DNA of 12,502 bases from JALEFZ01 sp039817415 (lineage in GTDB: Bacteria; Bacteroidota; Bacteroidia; J057). The position numbers and the translations under genes are program-made. Below are positions 6,427 through 12,502 of this stretch, piece by piece (position 1 is the stretch's first letter; each line of letters begins with the position of its first letter). The notes under the pieces were generated by a model, which was not told where the DNA came from, made no database searches, and was given only the letters and a program-made list of their open reading frames with translations. Location of the stretch: contig JBCBVV010000089.1 in NCBI GenBank assembly GCA_039817415.1, positions 1 to 12,502 on the forward strand. Reading direction: 5' to 3'.

Positions 6427-6885
6427 ATGGAGAAGTTCTCAAATAATAGAGAAGATTATTGGAATCAGATTAGAAAGGAGTTGTTGGACACAAATAATTC
6501 TGAAGAGTTTCGATTTCAATATCTCGAAATTGGACAACTATTATCTCATGGATTTTCGGTCACGCTAAATGAAAAGAATCCATCAGATCTTGAATTGAAA
6601 ATATGGCATGCTGAATATGACAACAAAAGATTTGATAAAGGGATTTTTAATCTTGATCGGCTAGCAATAGCGGTCAAGAAGGTCAAATTGAATTCCCAGG
6701 AAATAGGAACAATTAATAGACTATTAGACGCTGAACTTGAACTGACCAATTGGGGAGGAAATGTGTTAGATGGATTGTTCTGCCAGTTTGAAATTAATGG
6801 TAGAAAATTGGATTGGAATACTAATGAAGAAATCAATAACGACTTGACTGAACTAGTTGAATTAATAAGAAATAAAGCAGCCTGA
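6427..6885 (+). CDS. Hypothetical acidic protein (cassette 10)
   Basis: This 152-residue soluble protein lacks a signal peptide. Features are FRFQYLEIGQLLSHGFSVTLNEKNPSDLELKIWHAEYDNKRFDKGIFNLDRLAIAV (about 28-83) and LTNWGGNVLDGLFCQFEINGRKLDWN (about 106-131), suggesting a mixed alpha/beta fold. Small acidic Trp-rich proteins of this kind are common among immunity proteins, but I recognise no family. The ATG is 19 nt after GTT, and the TGA stop overlaps the left box of R11, as in cassette 8. Confidence 0.7.
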   Translation: MEKFSNNREDYWNQIRKELLDTNNSEEFRFQYLEIGQLLSHGFSVTLNEKNPSDLELKIWHAEYDNKRFDKGIFNLDRLAIAVKKVKLNSQEIGTINRLLDAELELTNWGGNVLDGLFCQFEINGRKLDWNTNEEINNDLTELVELIRNKAA

Positions 6886-6934
6886 AACACTGTGTAAAAA
6901 TGTATTGAAACGCATTTTACACTAAACGTTATAG
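6882..6934 (+). repeat. attC-like repeat R11
   Basis: Left box ctgaaac, spacer act, long stem gtgtaaaaatg/cattttacac (one bulged A), spacer taaac, and right box gttatag. The stop codon of the preceding gene lies in the left box. gttatagctt pairs with the R12 left arm only if a 7-nt insertion is allowed there. Confidence 0.75.
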
Positions 6935-6953
6935 CTTATTTGAAGGTTAAAGT

Positions 6954-7592
6954 ATGAAAAGACATAGATTAGGTATTTTATCCTTATCGGGAGCCATAGG
7001 TCCTGCAATATTCACTTTGGCAATTGTATCAAGTGCCGCATTGAGACCAAAATATGACCACTTGCATGATTTTATAAGTGCCTTGGGGGCGAGTGGCTCT
7101 CCAACTGAATACCTAATGAATTTTGGAGGTTTTCTTCCTACTGGATTTTTAATGTTAGTATTTGGTTGTTCATTGTACATAACATTGAGCGGTTCAAAAT
7201 CATTCCTTGCAATAATTGGATGCCTTCTAATTGTCCTGTTTGGTTTAGGTATGATCATCGTAGGCGTTTATTCTTGTGATGGTGACTGTTTTGAAAGTGT
7301 TACCAAAGAAGGACTCATTCATGGACAAGTTTCTGCCATAATCTTTAATGCAGTTGTCATAGGAATACTGCTTTTAGGCATTGCATTTAGAAGACAAATC
7401 GCTTTTCGAAAGTTTATGTGGTATTCCATATTATCTGCCGTTTTAGCAGCAGTATTCATAGTTAAAATGGTTGGTTCTTTTGAAACTAGGACTTTTACTG
7501 GATTATGGCAGCGGCTTTTTCTTTTAACAATTTTTACATGGACTACTGTTATTGGATGGAGTAATTATACATCTGGAAAGAAAACTAATTGA
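6954..7592 (+). CDS. DUF998-like integral membrane protein (cassette 11)
   Basis: This 212-residue protein has about six membrane helices (residues roughly 9-30, 54-78, 84-106, 125-145, 155-174 and 186-203). Between helices 1 and 2 is RPKYDHLHDFISALGASGSP (31-50), a pattern typical of the DUF998 family, whose first loop carries P-x-Y-x-x-x-x-x-x-I-S-x-L-G-A-x-G-x-P. A loop with CDGDC follows helix 3. Biochemical function is unknown for the family. The start is 26 nt after GTT. Unlike other cassettes, over 400 nt follow the stop before the next repeat. It is the only multi-pass membrane protein in the array. Confidence 0.85.
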   Translation: MKRHRLGILSLSGAIGPAIFTLAIVSSAALRPKYDHLHDFISALGASGSPTEYLMNFGGFLPTGFLMLVFGCSLYITLSGSKSFLAIIGCLLIVLFGLGMIIVGVYSCDGDCFESVTKEGLIHGQVSAIIFNAVVIGILLLGIAFRRQIAFRKFMWYSILSAVLAAVFIVKMVGSFETRTFTGLWQRLFLLTIFTWTTVIGWSNYTSGKKTN

Positions 7593-7615
7593 GTATTGAA
7601 CTAAGAAACAGTTAA

Positions 7616-8014
7616 AAAATCGCAACCCAAAGAACCTATAAGTCCAACCAAAAAAGGGTTAAGAAATCAGAACCTGAAAGCTATCGTTCCACCCCATTGG
7701 CAAGTGCTTTACCTGAATCATTCGGCGAATGGTTAAATATAATTCTTAAAAGAACAAGCAAGACAGATAAAGCCTTATGAGCATGATATCCTGTTCAATT
7801 AAATTCTGCTGAATGCTTCTGTAGATCACGTCAAGTGTCAAAACTCCTAAAAGACCATGGTATAAAGCTTCCAAGCCCAAGCAGGTTTGTCAAATTGAAT
7901 GCTGAGAACAAAAGAAGCTTTCAACATTCAAAAAATGGCAGTGAAACGAACTACGAGCTATCTCCTGACGCAGATGCCTACGCAAAAGGACTCTTAGGAC
8001 AAGGGGACGAATAA
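7616..8014 (+). pseudogene. Possible decayed reading frame in the tail of cassette 11
   Basis: One + frame is open for 54 codons (7616-7777), is broken by TGA at 7778-7780 and 7784-7786, then is open again for 75 codons to TAA at 8012-8014, just before R12. The translation looks protein-like: STPLASALPESFGEWLNIILKR before the stops, then VSKLLKDHGIKLPSPSRFVKLN and ELSPDADAYAKGLL after. It lacks an ATG; a GTG at 7832-7834 could start the second part. I recognise no family. Its position, ending right at the next repeat, is where a cassette gene should end, so it may be a second, inactivated cassette gene whose separating repeat was lost. It could also be chance. Confidence 0.35.
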
Positions 8015-8027
8015 AAAAAGCTACACA

Positions 8028-8084
8028 CAATAACATCTAGACACAAAGCCCTTCGGGACACTGTGTATAGCCCAACCGTTAACA
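8028..8084 (+). repeat. attC-like repeat R12
   Basis: Left box caataac, stem tagacaca/tgtgtata, inner gccc-ttcg-ggac loop, right spacer ending in caacc, and right box gttaaca. gttaacatca (8078-8087) pairs with tgatgctaac (8934-8943) at the end of cassette 12 with one mismatch. Upstream, aagcta (8018-8023) plus taac (8031-8034) reproduces the complement of gttatagctt, with 7 extra bases between. Confidence 0.68.
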
Positions 8085-8152
8085 TCAATTCGAAAAACCA
8101 AAAAGTATACAAGATTCGAGATATAGTATAAAATATTTAAAAACCATACTAA

Positions 8153-8160
8153 TATTTTTG
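8153..8160 (+). promoter_or_regulatory. Candidate -7 promoter element of cassette 12
   Basis: TATTTTTG fits the Bacteroidota TAnnTTTG element and lies 36 nt before the ATG, within an unusually long (118 nt) AT-rich leader. No TTG is present at the expected -33 distance, so support is weak. Confidence 0.3.
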
Positions 8161-8195
8161 TCAGGATTTTATATCAACAACTAAAAACATAAAAA

Positions 8196-8930
8196 ATGGA
8201 AAAAGATAGAATTTTTATTACCCTTAATGCCACCTTTAAAGATGAAGAGAAGTGCAGAATTGCTATGGAGACAATAGTAAATGATGCACATGCGGCATAT
8301 GGTGTTAATTCACATTTTTGGTTCAGGAGTGAAGATGGTAAATCTTTGTTTGTACTTGAACAGTATGAAGATAATAAGGCAGTAAGTCAAGCAATAAGGA
8401 GATTCACAAGAGCGAGAATGTCATTTTTCAGCTCTATAGAAGTGATTGGCATATCACTTTATGGTAGTATATCTAAATTTAATAAATTTATGTTTGCTGC
8501 TTTTAGACCGAAACATATGCATTACTATGGAGGTTTTTCAAAGAATATAACTATAGACCAAGAAGCCGGAATTAAAGATTTTGAAAGAAATAGAATTTTG
8601 GTTGCTCTGAATGCGACCTTTAAAGATGAAGAAAAGTGTAAAGTTGCTATGAAGGAAGTAGTTGAACATGCATTTGCTGAAAATGGAACAAAGACTCATT
8701 TTTGGTGCAGAAGTAAAGATGGTAAATCTCTTTTTGTACTGGAACAATATGAAGATGAGAAGGCATTAAGTCAGCATGTTATGGCAAACCCTCCTTCAAG
8801 AGCTACTTTCTTTGAATCGATAGAAGTGGGGGATGTCAAAGTTTATGGAACTGTACCGAATAAGATTAAAGAGTTGTTTGCTCCACTTAATCCCACATAT
8901 ATGGATTACTTTGGAGGATATTCAAAGTAA
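8196..8930 (+). CDS. Tandem-duplicated ABM/dimeric alpha-beta barrel-like protein (cassette 12)
   Basis: This 244-residue protein is built of two homologous halves, residues about 3-116 and 130-244, offset by 128 residues. Each has (I/V)ALNATFKDEEKC near its start (11-20 and 139-148), then SHFW or THFW, RS.DGKSLFVLEQYED (48-59 and 176-187), a helix, FF.SIEV, a YG strand and a Y-x-GG(F/Y)SK end. The size and strand-helix-strand order with FVLEQYED resemble antibiotic biosynthesis monooxygenase (ABM)-type ferredoxin-like domains, which normally dimerise; a tandem copy could form a pseudo-dimer barrel. Function is not established; no heme or flavin ligand is identified. The second half retains PPSRATFFESIEV, where the first has FTRARMSFFSSIEV. 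Located in the last cassette of the array. Confidence 0.72.
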   Translation: MEKDRIFITLNATFKDEEKCRIAMETIVNDAHAAYGVNSHFWFRSEDGKSLFVLEQYEDNKAVSQAIRRFTRARMSFFSSIEVIGISLYGSISKFNKFMFAAFRPKHMHYYGGFSKNITIDQEAGIKDFERNRILVALNATFKDEEKCKVAMKEVVEHAFAENGTKTHFWCRSKDGKSLFVLEQYEDEKALSQHVMANPPSRATFFESIEVGDVKVYGTVPNKIKELFAPLNPTYMDYFGGYSK

Positions 8931-8936
8931 AACTGA

Positions 8937-8988
8937 TGCTAACAAAACCTAAACCGAATTGAAACACAGTTTAGCCAAACCGTCAGAA
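8937..8988 (+). repeat. attC-like repeat R13 (last)
   Basis: Left box tgctaac, stem ctaaac/gtttag, right spacer ccaaacc, and right box gtcagaa (GTT mutated to GTC). It is the last repeat of the array. The degenerate right box is followed by non-cassette chromosome, as often seen for terminal attC sites. Confidence 0.65.
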
Positions 8989-9018
8989 CCAAAGCCAAAA
9001 ATTCATTAGCTTTTGAGC

Positions 9019-9156
9019 ATGAAAATACTCCTTACCGGTGGATCAGGGGCGGTTGGTACACCTCTCCTTCAGTTATTGAGTTCTCAGCAGAAATATGATG
9101 TTACCGTATTTGACCTACCATGTCGAAATGTAAGCCAACAAATCAAAAACACTTAA
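9019..9156 (+). pseudogene. 5' remnant of an NAD-dependent epimerase/dehydratase gene
   Basis: The 45 codons encode MKILLTGGSGAVGTPLLQLL (the beta1-GxxGxxG-helix of a Rossmann fold, T6-G7-G8-S9-G10-A11-V12-G13) followed by KYDVTVFDL, the second strand ending in the acidic residue that contacts the NAD ribose. It then stops after 12 unrelated-looking residues. Intact extended SDR epimerases are about 300 residues, so roughly 85% of the gene is missing. The truncation lies 8 nt from the convergent stop codon of the CHAT gene. I infer a deletion at the array's right edge. Confidence 0.65.
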
Positions 9157-9168
9157 ATAGAGCTTAAG
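9145..9168 (-). terminator. Weak candidate terminator of the CHAT gene
   Basis: On the minus strand, cttaa (overlapping the TAA stop) pairs with ttaag across a 7-nt loop and is followed by a run of five T. The 5-bp AT-rich stem makes this a poor terminator. Confidence 0.25.
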
Positions 9169-12100
9169 CAGCTGTAGCTCTGTTTCTCCTTAAGATAAAG
9201 AAAATCAATACGCCTAGAACAATTGCGATTCCCAAGCCTAACAAAGGCCAACTGCTCCAAAAGGGATCTTGGGCAAACATACTCAAAGGCTGGTTATTTC
9301 CGATTTGGACAAAAGCTGCCCAATAATTAGGATGATAGAGCTCCGCTCGGCTTTGGTCCAAGTCTAGATATGTCAATTTAGCCTTTCGCAAGGACTCATC
9401 TTTATCCGCACCTTTAGCAAGCTCATGGTAAAAGTTTACCATGATTTCTGCTGTTGTTCGATCTGCGACCGACCATTGGCTTGCAATCATGGATGGACAT
9501 TCAGCAAAGGCAAAAGCACGCGCCAAACTCATCAAACCTTGGCCTGGTTTATAGGAGCCAGACTCCGACCCACACATCGACAGGACCACCATCTCACTAT
9601 TCAACTTCATTCCCATGAGTTCGTAGGCAAAGAGAATACTTTCATCGAGTTTCCCCTTTCCATCTTCATAAAAAACCAAGCCAGAATACAAGGGATTCTC
9701 CTGATTCAGGAAGGAATGCATGGCAAAATGTAAGATATCGGATCGCTGGGCGTGTTCTAACATCTTCGCCTTGTTCGCCTCTTCCATGTAGAAGCTTTTC
9801 GCCTTTCCTTCAGAAAAAGAGGAGGCGATTTTTTCAATTTCCTCCTGGTTGTACTTCAGTTGACTAAAGTTAAAATTAGCTCCTCGACTTGTAAAGTCCT
9901 GTTCTCCTAGGCGTGTAGCTAATAGAGGTCCACTGTATTTAGGGGCAAAACCCGTGAATTCAAACTCTTTTTCCTCCCTTCGATGTCGCTCCCTTTGTCG
10001 CAACATGGTTTCTAGCGAATAGGCATAGGAAAACTCAAAGTCATTGATCAAATAAGCCAATTTGTCTCGGCGATAGGTAGGCCGCTCAGTAGAGGCGGGT
10101 TCAGACAATAAGGCTTCAAATGGAATCGCTGTTATGAAACCATCTGGAACGATGGTTATTTTTCTTTTGCTAGAATCTGTGAGGAAAGAAGAAATCAGCT
10201 CCTCGTAGAGTGTATGGGCCGCCTTTGTGTAGGAAATATAGGTGCGATTCCACCCCTCGACATCTTTCCGAGCATCCTGAGGAGGTTTGCTTAATAAGGT
10301 CTTCAAGTCGGCAGCCAAATTGACTAGATTTTCGTCATAAGGTAATTTCTCCAGCTTACTCTCCTTCTTGTCGATCAGCAGAACAAAGATGTTTTCTTCT
10401 CCTACAAAATATTCTAGGATCACTTGATCCACACTTAGCCGCTGCTGAATAGCCTCCAAGCTGATTCCTTCTTGCTTCCCATACCTAAAATCATAGAATG
10501 GCTCAGAATAAGCTCTAATGGAATCAAGTACTTGATTGTGCTTGCTTCTAACTGCAAACAAGGCTTCATTTAGTTGTCTTAGTTCCTCTGTCTTCCTTTC
10601 CCCTTTTTCGGCCTGTGATGTTTTCCTCACCAAGGCGGCAATATTGAGTTGAAGGCTTCGCTCTTTTTCGATCAATCTTTCAGGTACATAGCCCGCCTGA
10701 ACCGCCTCTGACCGTTTGAGAGATTCGAGTAGGAGAAGGCTTTTACTACTTTCCATGATATCCAGTACTTCTTGGCTGTAGGAAGAGGAAGCTTGATGTT
10801 GGTTAAGTTCATATAAGGCAGCAAGGCTATTCTCATACACATTATAAGTCTCCTGAAGAAGGGAGAGTTTATCCTGGCCCATGTTATAGGATATTTTGAG
10901 GGAGTCGACTAAGGCTAAGGCCCATTCAAGGTCTTTCCATTTTTGAGCAGGGCTAGGCTGATAATGAGCGCGAGCATTTAGGGAAAGGAGGAGTTGTTTT
11001 TTGTCGTTGATGCCTGGGGGGATATAGAAGTATTTCTTGCTAACAGTCCCTATAGATTCTCCAATTAAATTTAGAACTACGCTAGCATCTTTTCCAGCCT
11101 GAAAGGCATATTTGGTCAATATTCTTTTGGTTTCTGTGACTTTAAATGAGCCCGTTCCGTACTTTTTTTCCTGAAAATTAATGACCGTTCTAAGGATGTC
11201 ACCCGCCTCATCAAATTTCCCTTCCTGCTGAAGCAGTTCTGCTTGCTTCAAATTCAGCTTTTCATATAGTTCATTTTTTTTGCCATTCTGGATTCTGGAA
11301 GCCTCATCCAAATGCTCCCTGGCTTTTTTAAGGTCGACCCGAGGACTCTGTAAGAAGAAATTAGCCAATGCTAAATGCGTCGTTACATGTCTATTTCTGG
11401 CTGACTGGTTTGCTTGTTGTTCCTTCCCCTTTAAGTCATGAAATGACAAGGCTTCGGTATAACTGTCATAGGCTTCATGATATCTTCCTAGCTTGAAATA
11501 CACATCTCCTGCATGTTTAAGGGCCAAACCCGCTCTTTGCGTATTTGGGAGGTTCATGATATAGACGTAGGCTTGAAGGGCTTTTTGATATTCACCTAGT
11601 TCCTTATACATGTTACCTTTATTGAAATAGGCGATTTCAAGGTCTTTTTGTTGCTGTTTAGAAAGACTCTCCTTGCCTTCCAGCATGTTAATTACAATCT
11701 CATTAATTTTAAGACCTGTAGTGTTATCTCCCAACATGGAATAGCTGTATGATGCTTTTTCCAAATACATCTGGTACAAATCCATGTAGTCTGCCCCTAA
11801 AGAATCCTTGTATAGAATAAGCAGACTATCAGACATTTCAAGTTCCCTCATTCCTTCTTGAAAATGATACATATCTGAGTAGCATCCAGCGGCATATAAA
11901 TGCCCTGCGATTATCACCACATGATCATTGGTATGATCACCACATTCAAGTAATTCCTGAACTGCCTGACGAGTTGCCTCAAAATCAACACTACAATTCT
12001 CTAATATAGCGGGGAAGAAATCACCAAAGCAGTTTTGGGCAGTAGTACCAGTGAAAGAGATCAACAGGCAGCAACCTATCAGTAATCCATATCTGTTCAT
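9164..12100 (-). CDS. TPR-CHAT protein (caspase-like peptidase) with signal peptide and C-terminal membrane anchor
   Basis: This 978-residue protein has a signal peptide at 1-21 (MNRYGLLIGCCLLISFTGTTA), so the bulk is outside the cytoplasm. TPR-like helical repeats follow, clearest at 153-185 (AYFNKGNMYKELGEYQKALQAY) and 190-220 (HAGDVYFKLGRYHEAYDSYTEAL), with further helices to about 530. The C-terminal CHAT domain spans about 545-935: strands VILEYFVGEENIFVLLID and ITIVPDGFITAIPFEAL, then the catalytic His in ILHFAMHS (His795) and Cys in VVLSMCGSESG (Cys843), and the family's LARAFAFAECPSMIASQWSVADRTT stretch. Both dyad residues are present, so it should be catalytically competent. One helix at about 950-971 (WPLLGLGIAIVLGVLIFFIL) plus RR anchors it. 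Known: CHAT proteins are clan CD (caspase/separase-like) peptidases. Its substrate is unknown. Base composition is visibly less AT-rich than the array. Confidence 0.92.
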   Translation of the reverse strand: MNRYGLLIGCCLLISFTGTTAQNCFGDFFPAILENCSVDFEATRQAVQELLECGDHTNDHVVIIAGHLYAAGCYSDMYHFQEGMRELEMSDSLLILYKDSLGADYMDLYQMYLEKASYSYSMLGDNTTGLKINEIVINMLEGKESLSKQQQKDLEIAYFNKGNMYKELGEYQKALQAYVYIMNLPNTQRAGLALKHAGDVYFKLGRYHEAYDSYTEALSFHDLKGKEQQANQSARNRHVTTHLALANFFLQSPRVDLKKAREHLDEASRIQNGKKNELYEKLNLKQAELLQQEGKFDEAGDILRTVINFQEKKYGTGSFKVTETKRILTKYAFQAGKDASVVLNLIGESIGTVSKKYFYIPPGINDKKQLLLSLNARAHYQPSPAQKWKDLEWALALVDSLKISYNMGQDKLSLLQETYNVYENSLAALYELNQHQASSSYSQEVLDIMESSKSLLLLESLKRSEAVQAGYVPERLIEKERSLQLNIAALVRKTSQAEKGERKTEELRQLNEALFAVRSKHNQVLDSIRAYSEPFYDFRYGKQEGISLEAIQQRLSVDQVILEYFVGEENIFVLLIDKKESKLEKLPYDENLVNLAADLKTLLSKPPQDARKDVEGWNRTYISYTKAAHTLYEELISSFLTDSSKRKITIVPDGFITAIPFEALLSEPASTERPTYRRDKLAYLINDFEFSYAYSLETMLRQRERHRREEKEFEFTGFAPKYSGPLLATRLGEQDFTSRGANFNFSQLKYNQEEIEKIASSFSEGKAKSFYMEEANKAKMLEHAQRSDILHFAMHSFLNQENPLYSGLVFYEDGKGKLDESILFAYELMGMKLNSEMVVLSMCGSESGSYKPGQGLMSLARAFAFAECPSMIASQWSVADRTTAEIMVNFYHELAKGADKDESLRKAKLTYLDLDQSRAELYHPNYWAAFVQIGNNQPLSMFAQDPFWSSWPLLGLGIAIVLGVLIFFILRRNRATAA

Positions 12101-12124
12101 ATCTTTTTTACATACATAGTGCTA

Positions 12125-12164
12125 CAAAAAACACCAAAGCGAAGATTTCTCTTGGCTCTGGTGT
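12125..12164 (-). terminator. Rho-independent terminator of the 12173-12502 gene
   Basis: On the minus strand, a 14-bp stem (12 paired: acaccagagccaag with cttcgctttggtgt, loop agaaat) is followed at once by TTTTTT. It lies 9 nt after the stop codon of the upstream gene and ends 25 nt before the CHAT start, so the two genes should be separate transcripts unless read-through occurs. Confidence 0.85.
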
Positions 12165-12172
12165 CATCATTC

Positions 12173-12502
12173 TTACTTGATTGAGTCTGGAAGACTGAGG
12201 TGAATATTTATTGAAATATCCTGATCATCAGTCTTAATATTCAATGTGGCAGGCCCCGTATATATATTCCTTAACTTGCTTGGCTGCAGTTTAACAACTA
12301 TCCATTCTTTTGATTGGTAGTTGCTTCGATAGAATTTATTTGAAGCGAGCCAGCCTGAGCGTTTACTAGGATCATAGCTACTAAGAATATTCAAACTACT
12401 GTCCAGCACAGTAACTGTTGGTACTGTCTTTACCTTTGCTATTGGAAAGCTATTTAATAATTCCCAAGGCATATCTATACAGGTCCCATTGTTACACTTA
12501 AG
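12173..12502 (-). CDS. C-terminal part of an unrecognised protein (runs out of the window)
   Basis: The frame is open to the right edge of the window; there is no stop upstream of the internal ATG at 12472, so the real start is outside. The visible 109 residues begin LKCNNGTCID and continue VPTVTVLDSSLNILSSYDPSKRSGWLASNKFYRSNYQSKEWIVVKLQPSKLRNIYTGPATLNIKTDDQDISINIHLSLPDSIK. This is beta-rich and ends in strands resembling an immunoglobulin-like or C-terminal beta-sandwich domain. Caspase-like and TPR-CHAT genes often sit beside other envelope genes, but nothing here fixes a role. The gene is followed by a strong terminator. Confidence 0.7.
   Translation of the reverse strand, partial: LKCNNGTCIDMPWELLNSFPIAKVKTVPTVTVLDSSLNILSSYDPSKRSGWLASNKFYRSNYQSKEWIVVKLQPSKLRNIYTGPATLNIKTDDQDISINIHLSLPDSIK

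Larger units (their letters stand above)
5..8988 (+). mobile_element. Integron-like gene cassette array (13 attC-like repeats, 12 cassettes)
   Basis: Thirteen imperfect palindromes alternate with short genes that all read on the + strand. Taking the G/TT step of each right box as the junction, cassettes start at about 61, 785, 1047, 1828, 2728, 3398, 4149, 4757, 5786, 6408, 6928 and 8078. Within each cassette the first 5-10 bases after GTT are complementary to the last bases before the next AAC. Most start codons lie 18-33 nt after GTT and most stop codons lie within 20 nt of AAC or overlap it. Known biology: this layout is typical of integron cassettes. No tyrosine recombinase gene and no attI are visible, so this is either an integrase-less cluster (CALIN) or a variant moved by another enzyme. 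The assignment to integrons is inference; the repeat structure is directly seen. Confidence 0.75.

Noticed and set aside
6947..7258. 103-residue minus-strand frame opposite the DUF998-like gene
   Set aside because: It is the mirror of a well-supported membrane protein; no domain or start context supports it.
5..8988. Palindromes read as simple rho-independent terminators or REP elements
   Set aside because: They lack consistent T-tracts, and the unit-specific complementarity between successive repeats is not expected of terminators or REPs. They may still reduce read-through.
9425..9733. 102-residue + strand frame inside the CHAT gene
   Set aside because: It lies opposite the conserved CHAT catalytic region, which explains the long open frame.
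12173..12472. Complete 99-residue gene starting at the ATG at 12472
   Set aside because: The frame continues without a stop through the window edge, so the ATG is probably internal and the gene partial.

Overview
The window looks like a chromosomal stretch from a member of the Bacteroidota, probably a marine or soil Cytophagales/Saprospiria-type organism. This is inferred from AT-rich genes without Shine-Dalgarno leaders, short lipoprotein signal peptides of the Bacteroidota type, two sites resembling the Bacteroidota -7 promoter element TAnnTTTG, and a large TPR-CHAT protein with a signal peptide. The genus cannot be fixed from sequence alone.

Region 1 (about 1-8990) is an array of gene cassettes. 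Thirteen imperfect palindromes (R1-R13) separate single genes, nearly all small orphans on the + strand. Each palindrome runs from a left box ending in AAC to a right box beginning with GTT, and contains a stem with short asymmetric unpaired spacers, as in integron attC sites. The decisive observation is that the bases following GTT at the start of a cassette are the reverse complement of the bases ending in AAC at the end of the same cassette. Examples are gttacctgcg/cgcaggtaac, gttacatgag/ctcatgtaac, gttagcggtt/aaccgctaac and gttaccggaa/ttccggtaac. That is what is expected if each cassette once existed as a circle whose ends form one complete attC, with crossover at G/TT. No integrase gene is visible, so the array would be classed as a CALIN-like (integrase-less) array or an integron-like system using a distant recombinase.

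The cassettes carry, in order: an unrecognised acidic cytoplasmic protein; a geneless unit; a two-part protein that looks like a colicin-type immunity protein; a secreted MORN-like protein; a lipoprotein; a MafI-like immunity protein in an unusually large non-coding setting with 24-bp tandem repeats on both sides; two more lipoproteins; a DUF6939-like protein; an unrecognised acidic protein; a DUF998-like membrane protein followed by a decayed reading frame; and a tandem-duplicated ABM-like protein. The visible theme is orphan immunity or defence-like genes plus envelope lipoproteins.

Region 2 (about 8990-9160) is the array's right edge: a 45-codon stump of a Rossmann-fold NAD-dependent epimerase/dehydratase gene, cut off shortly after its second strand.

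Region 3 (9164-12502, minus strand) looks like ordinary chromosome with visibly higher GC: a 978-residue TPR-CHAT protein with an intact His/Cys dyad, and the C-terminal end of another gene that runs out of the window, followed by a strong intrinsic terminator.
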